DNA of 64,000 nucleotides from NCBI RefSeq assembly GCF_900167975.1, contig NZ_FUZU01000001.1, positions 191,001 to 255,000 on the forward strand, read 5' to 3'. The translations under genes and the position numbers were made by a program. Under the pieces are notes generated by a model that saw nothing but the letters and a program-made list of their open reading frames with translations, searched no databases and had not been told where the DNA came from. The stretch is from Ohtaekwangia koreensis (GTDB taxonomy: Bacteria > Bacteroidota > Bacteroidia > Cytophagales > Cyclobacteriaceae). Shown in pieces: positions 61,410 to 64,000 of this stretch (its first letter is position 1; every line of letters starts with the position of its first letter).

Positions 61410-62525
61410 TCAAACCACATCCTTCACAATCGGAATCCGTACCAGTAGCATGCCGGCCATAAAAGATATAGCAACAGCGGATATGCCAGATATAGCAAAC
61501 TTTAAGAGAGAGTTCATAGAAAAGTCTTTCAGTAGAATAGAGATACATACCAGGATCAATGGGTGTACAATATAAACCGCATAGGCACTCCGTGACAGCT
61601 CTTTCAGTAACCGGCTTTGGTTATTCCATTTATATTTTCCGATACTCAACAAAGCTACGATGATCGATATACCCAGCAGTTGCTCCCATATAGCATTCAC
61701 GAATGATTGGATTGTAAAGCCTCCAAAAAACGCATCGACTTCGGTGTGCGTGATAAACTTTAGTATATAAATACACGGAAAGCCAATGAATACAAGTCCT
61801 ACAGCAAGCCATAACCATAGCTTGCCTCGTGTAGATGGCAATGCCGGTAACCATTGATTGCGATACGCTATAATCCCGATTGTAAATAAAGCAATGTATT
61901 GAGGGAAATGTGCAAGCTGAAAACCAAAGGGTGGTAAGGTCACTCCAATTGGAAATACGATGCGCACGAGAAATGAAATAACACCCAGTGCTATAGCAAA
62001 CATAAAAACAGACTTGTTGCCGGGAAGAGGTAGTGGCGAGAAATCCCTTTTATCACGAAATCGTTGCGTGAGCCAGAATATACATGTAAAGAGAAGTAAC
62101 GCAGCTGTAAACCAGAGGACACCAACTTCGATCCAATGCTCACGATTCAGGTAGTAATCTTTGAATGATAGCTCAGGATATTGATGTGCTATAGCTGTAT
62201 AGATTGTAAGCGGCGCTATAACAAGTGAGTAAAATATAAGCGGAATGCCCAATCGTTTAAACCGATCGAGTATAAATTTACTTTCGCCCTTCCGTTCATA
62301 GGAGGCTGGTATAAAATAAGACGATAAGAAAAAGAACAACCCCATGAAGAAAGCTTGATTCGTGGATACAAACACAGTAAACAATAATCCGGCAGCGAAC
62401 CCATCGGCTTCTTCTTTATAATACCATCCACCGGGAGCGCCATACGTAATGGCTGCATGATGAAGAATAACCAACATAGTAAGAAATACCCGGATGTTGT
62501 CAATGTAACTTTCTCTCTCTCTCAA
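61410..62525 (-). CDS. Acyltransferase 3 family membrane protein
   Basis: 371 residues with about ten membrane helices. The opening SYIDNIRVFLTMLVILHHAA is the acyltransferase-3 (OafA-like) N-terminus with the conserved HH. Family segments FFFLSSYFIPASYERKG and the R-L-I-P-type cytosolic loop (DRFKRLGIPLIF) are present. The start codon is TTG at 62525 followed by AGAGAGAGA; an in-frame TAA lies 12 bases upstream. It likely O-acylates a surface sugar or lipid. Confidence 0.85.
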   Translation of the reverse strand: MRERESYIDNIRVFLTMLVILHHAAITYGAPGGWYYKEEADGFAAGLLFTVFVSTNQAFFMGLFFFLSSYFIPASYERKGESKFILDRFKRLGIPLIFYSLVIAPLTIYTAIAHQYPELSFKDYYLNREHWIEVGVLWFTAALLLFTCIFWLTQRFRDKRDFSPLPLPGNKSVFMFAIALGVISFLVRIVFPIGVTLPPFGFQLAHFPQYIALFTIGIIAYRNQWLPALPSTRGKLWLWLAVGLVFIGFPCIYILKFITHTEVDAFFGGFTIQSFVNAIWEQLLGISIIVALLSIGKYKWNNQSRLLKELSRSAYAVYIVHPLILVCISILLKDFSMNSLLKFAISGISAVAISFMAGMLLVRIPIVKDVV

Positions 62526-62586
62526 AATATAGGGTTTTTATAGTGACCAGGTCGAAACGTAAAGGTTGCCTGAAGATGTGAAATGT

Positions 62587-62973
62587 TTAATCTGCAGCGA
62601 TCGCTTCAACTTCAAGTTTCCATTTTGTTTCCAACAACTGACAGCAGATAACGGTAAGTGTGGGCTCATGATCGCCGAGAAACTTTTTCCTTAACGCCAT
62701 ATTTTCAGCATCATACTCCGGGCTCGATAGGTAGGTCCTCACGGAGATCAGGTTGTTGTACGACATGTTTGCCGATTTTAAGATCTCTCCTATATACTTC
62801 CAGATCAACTCGCCTTGTTCTGTAAACGATTCTGGCATTGACTGTCCATCTTTTTCATAGCCATTCAATCCGCTTATAAACAAGTGTCGTGAACCGCTGG
62901 ATGTTTCTATAGCGTGACTGTAATTTTTGTATTGGGGAAACAGCGAAGGAGGGTTGTGTTTAAGGATAGCCAT
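62587..62973 (-). CDS. RidA/YjgF family protein without the catalytic Arg
   Basis: 128 residues with the Rid fold (HLFISGLNGYEKDG, EILKSANMSYNNLISVRTYL). The position of the enamine-deaminase Arg (consensus P-x-R-[TS]-x-V) is EPTLTVI, so the Arg is lost. It may bind an imine or ligand but not act as RidA. It is followed on the strand by a short gap and then the acyltransferase. Identity as a Rid-family member is fairly safe. Confidence 0.82.
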   Translation of the reverse strand: MAILKHNPPSLFPQYKNYSHAIETSSGSRHLFISGLNGYEKDGQSMPESFTEQGELIWKYIGEILKSANMSYNNLISVRTYLSSPEYDAENMALRKKFLGDHEPTLTVICCQLLETKWKLEVEAIAAD

Positions 62974-63040
62974 AATTTGGTTGAAGATGTAAAGGTTAAT
63001 CTATTATCGGATGGATTATTAGCTAAAAAGAAATTCTTTG

Positions 63041-63784
63041 TTACCGCTCAAACATTCCTAAAAATTGCTGCTTCTTGTCTGCAGACATTTCAAGTTCTTT
63101 ATTGTTCTTCATCGTTACCGATCCTCCTTTGCCTTTCGTATAGCGGATAACATAGTCAGGATTGATCAGGTAGGAGCGATGAATACGAAGGAAGCGATGT
63201 TCCTTTAAAATCTCCTCAAAATATTTTAGCGTTTTGCAAATAAGAAGTGATGTGTTGCTGCTGTCTATATAAAAACGTGTGAAGTTATCAGCCGCTTCAC
63301 AGTACAGAATAGTGTTGATGGCAATGATCTCAAAGCCCTCCATCGTGGGCAGCATAATTTTTTGATTGACGGGCGTGCGTATATTATCGACCAACACATT
63401 GGTATGCCGTGTATAGTTTACTTCTTCACGCTCGCTTTTTATTTTCTCTACAGCCTTTACCAACTCATCTATATTTATAGGCTTTAGCAAGTAATATGAA
63501 GCACTTTTATTGAGCGCTTGTATAGCGTAATTGTCGAAGGCCGTAACAAAAACGGTTTCGAACGTAATATTCTCTATACTGTCAAGCAGATCAAAGCCGT
63601 TACCGTAAGGCATCTCTATATCCAAAAATACTATATCCGGGTTGTGTTTCAGAATCGCTTCTTTGCCGGTAGAAACAGATTCACCGAAGCCGCACACTTG
63701 CACATCCGGACAATACTTCGTCAGGTAGTTTGCCAGAATTTTGCGGCTATCTTCTTCGTCATCTATAATTACAGCCTTCACCAT
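63041..63784 (-). CDS. LytTR-type response regulator
   Basis: 247 residues. Receiver domain: AVIIDDEEDSRKILANYL, phospho-acceptor in DIVFLDIEMPYGNGFD, the conserved TAFDNYAIQAL and LLKPINIDEL. The C-terminal LytTR DNA-binding domain is LPTMEGFEIIAINTILYCEA with RIHRSYLINPDYVIRY. The start ATG overlaps the stop of the upstream kinase gene by 7 bases. It would control genes by binding paired direct repeats; none is evident here. Confidence 0.95.
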   Translation of the reverse strand: MVKAVIIDDEEDSRKILANYLTKYCPDVQVCGFGESVSTGKEAILKHNPDIVFLDIEMPYGNGFDLLDSIENITFETVFVTAFDNYAIQALNKSASYYLLKPINIDELVKAVEKIKSEREEVNYTRHTNVLVDNIRTPVNQKIMLPTMEGFEIIAINTILYCEAADNFTRFYIDSSNTSLLICKTLKYFEEILKEHRFLRIHRSYLINPDYVIRYTKGKGGSVTMKNNKELEMSADKKQQFLGMFER

Positions 63785-64000
63785 GCTATTTGATTTTGTT
63801 TACCGATCGGCAGGAATAAACGCACATGCGTTCCATGGTCTATACCATCTTCAATCTGTACCCGGTAGTGTACATTATATACCTTGTTGATGATTGCCAA
63901 TCGTTCCTCAATATTTTTTAACCCGGTGGAATTGTGTTTTTTTTGATTCTCTGTTTTTAGTTCTGCCGATCGCTTGCGTCCGATACCATCATCTGTAATC
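63778..64000 (-). CDS. C-terminus of a LytS-type sensor histidine kinase (cut by window edge)
   Basis: About 73 residues of the ATPase domain end at a TGA (63778-63780). The visible part has ITDDGIGRKRSAELK and the lid segment STGLKNIEERL, the G2-type end of HATPase_c in LytS-like kinases. The frame continues past the window edge. The last codons overlap the start of the LytTR response regulator, making them a coupled two-component pair. The N-terminal sensing part is not visible. Confidence 0.9.
   Translation of the reverse strand, partial: ITDDGIGRKRSAELKTENQKKHNSTGLKNIEERLAIINKVYNVHYRVQIEDGIDHGTHVRLFLPIGKQNQIAW

Overview
This window is from a Bacteroidota chromosome, most likely order Cytophagales. 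Pointers to this are a SusC/SusD pair with its own ECF sigma and FecR genes, BshA of bacillithiol synthesis, a GldJ/GldK-like formylglycine-enzyme fold, an M56/BlaI pair, little sign of Shine-Dalgarno sequences, and -7 boxes of the Bacteroidota form TAnnTTTG (clearest before sucD). I see no tRNA, rRNA, insertion sequence, integrase, phage gene or CRISPR array. The window reads as ordinary core chromosome with a few accessory spots.

Layout. 1-3983: a metal/cobalamin-type binding lipoprotein, a DUF5522 mini-protein, the MeaB GTPase and a CHASE2 membrane protein. 4015-5934: two tandem secreted FecR-like proteins. 6035-9581: sucD, a small unknown protein, a PIN-PhoH ATPase and an AlbA_2 protein. 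9805-12472: a chelatase-type AAA+ ATPase and its VWA partner. 12638-17637: a tiny lipoprotein, a fatty acid hydroxylase, bshA, and a GH3/serine hydrolase fusion. 17815-21254: mutL and two rhomboid proteases. 21265-25852: a TPR membrane protein, a TPR-AAA+ ATPase and an OmpA-like protein. 25913-27525: rlmN and a toxin-antitoxin pair whose toxin is frameshifted. 27538-30278: a lipocalin-like protein and a dgcN/dgcA pair for D-glutamate. 30332-34117: an M56/BlaI signalling pair with two clear operators, and a porin. 34159-37402: tgt, an LptF/LptG permease and a DMT transporter. 37501-39367: a LacI regulator and an 800-base gene-poor stretch. 39368-46509: sigma/anti-sigma/SusC/SusD. 46744-49114: a glycosyltransferase, an ECF sigma factor and rsmG. 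49221-54735: an outer-membrane cluster with a vanadium-haloperoxidase-type enzyme and a FecA-like receptor. 54855-64000: a membrane protein, PlsC, a Gfo/Idh oxidoreductase, an FGE-like protein, a TraB-like lipoprotein, a methyltransferase, an orphan, an acyltransferase, a Rid protein, and a LytTR response regulator with the end of its kinase.

How parts work together. Several gene pairs overlap by a few bases and are probably translationally coupled: blaI/M56, TPR-AAA/TPR-membrane, lptG/DMT, glycosyltransferase/sigma and kinase/regulator. Strong hairpin terminators separate most convergent units. The most noteworthy items are the twin dyad operators before blaI, the one-base frameshift in the ParE-like toxin, the CHASE2 plus duplicated FecR-like module without an output domain, the haloperoxidase/TonB receptor cluster, the degenerate GH3 fusion, and an orphan forward terminator in the gap next to lacI. 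I found no wholly new defence or mobile system.
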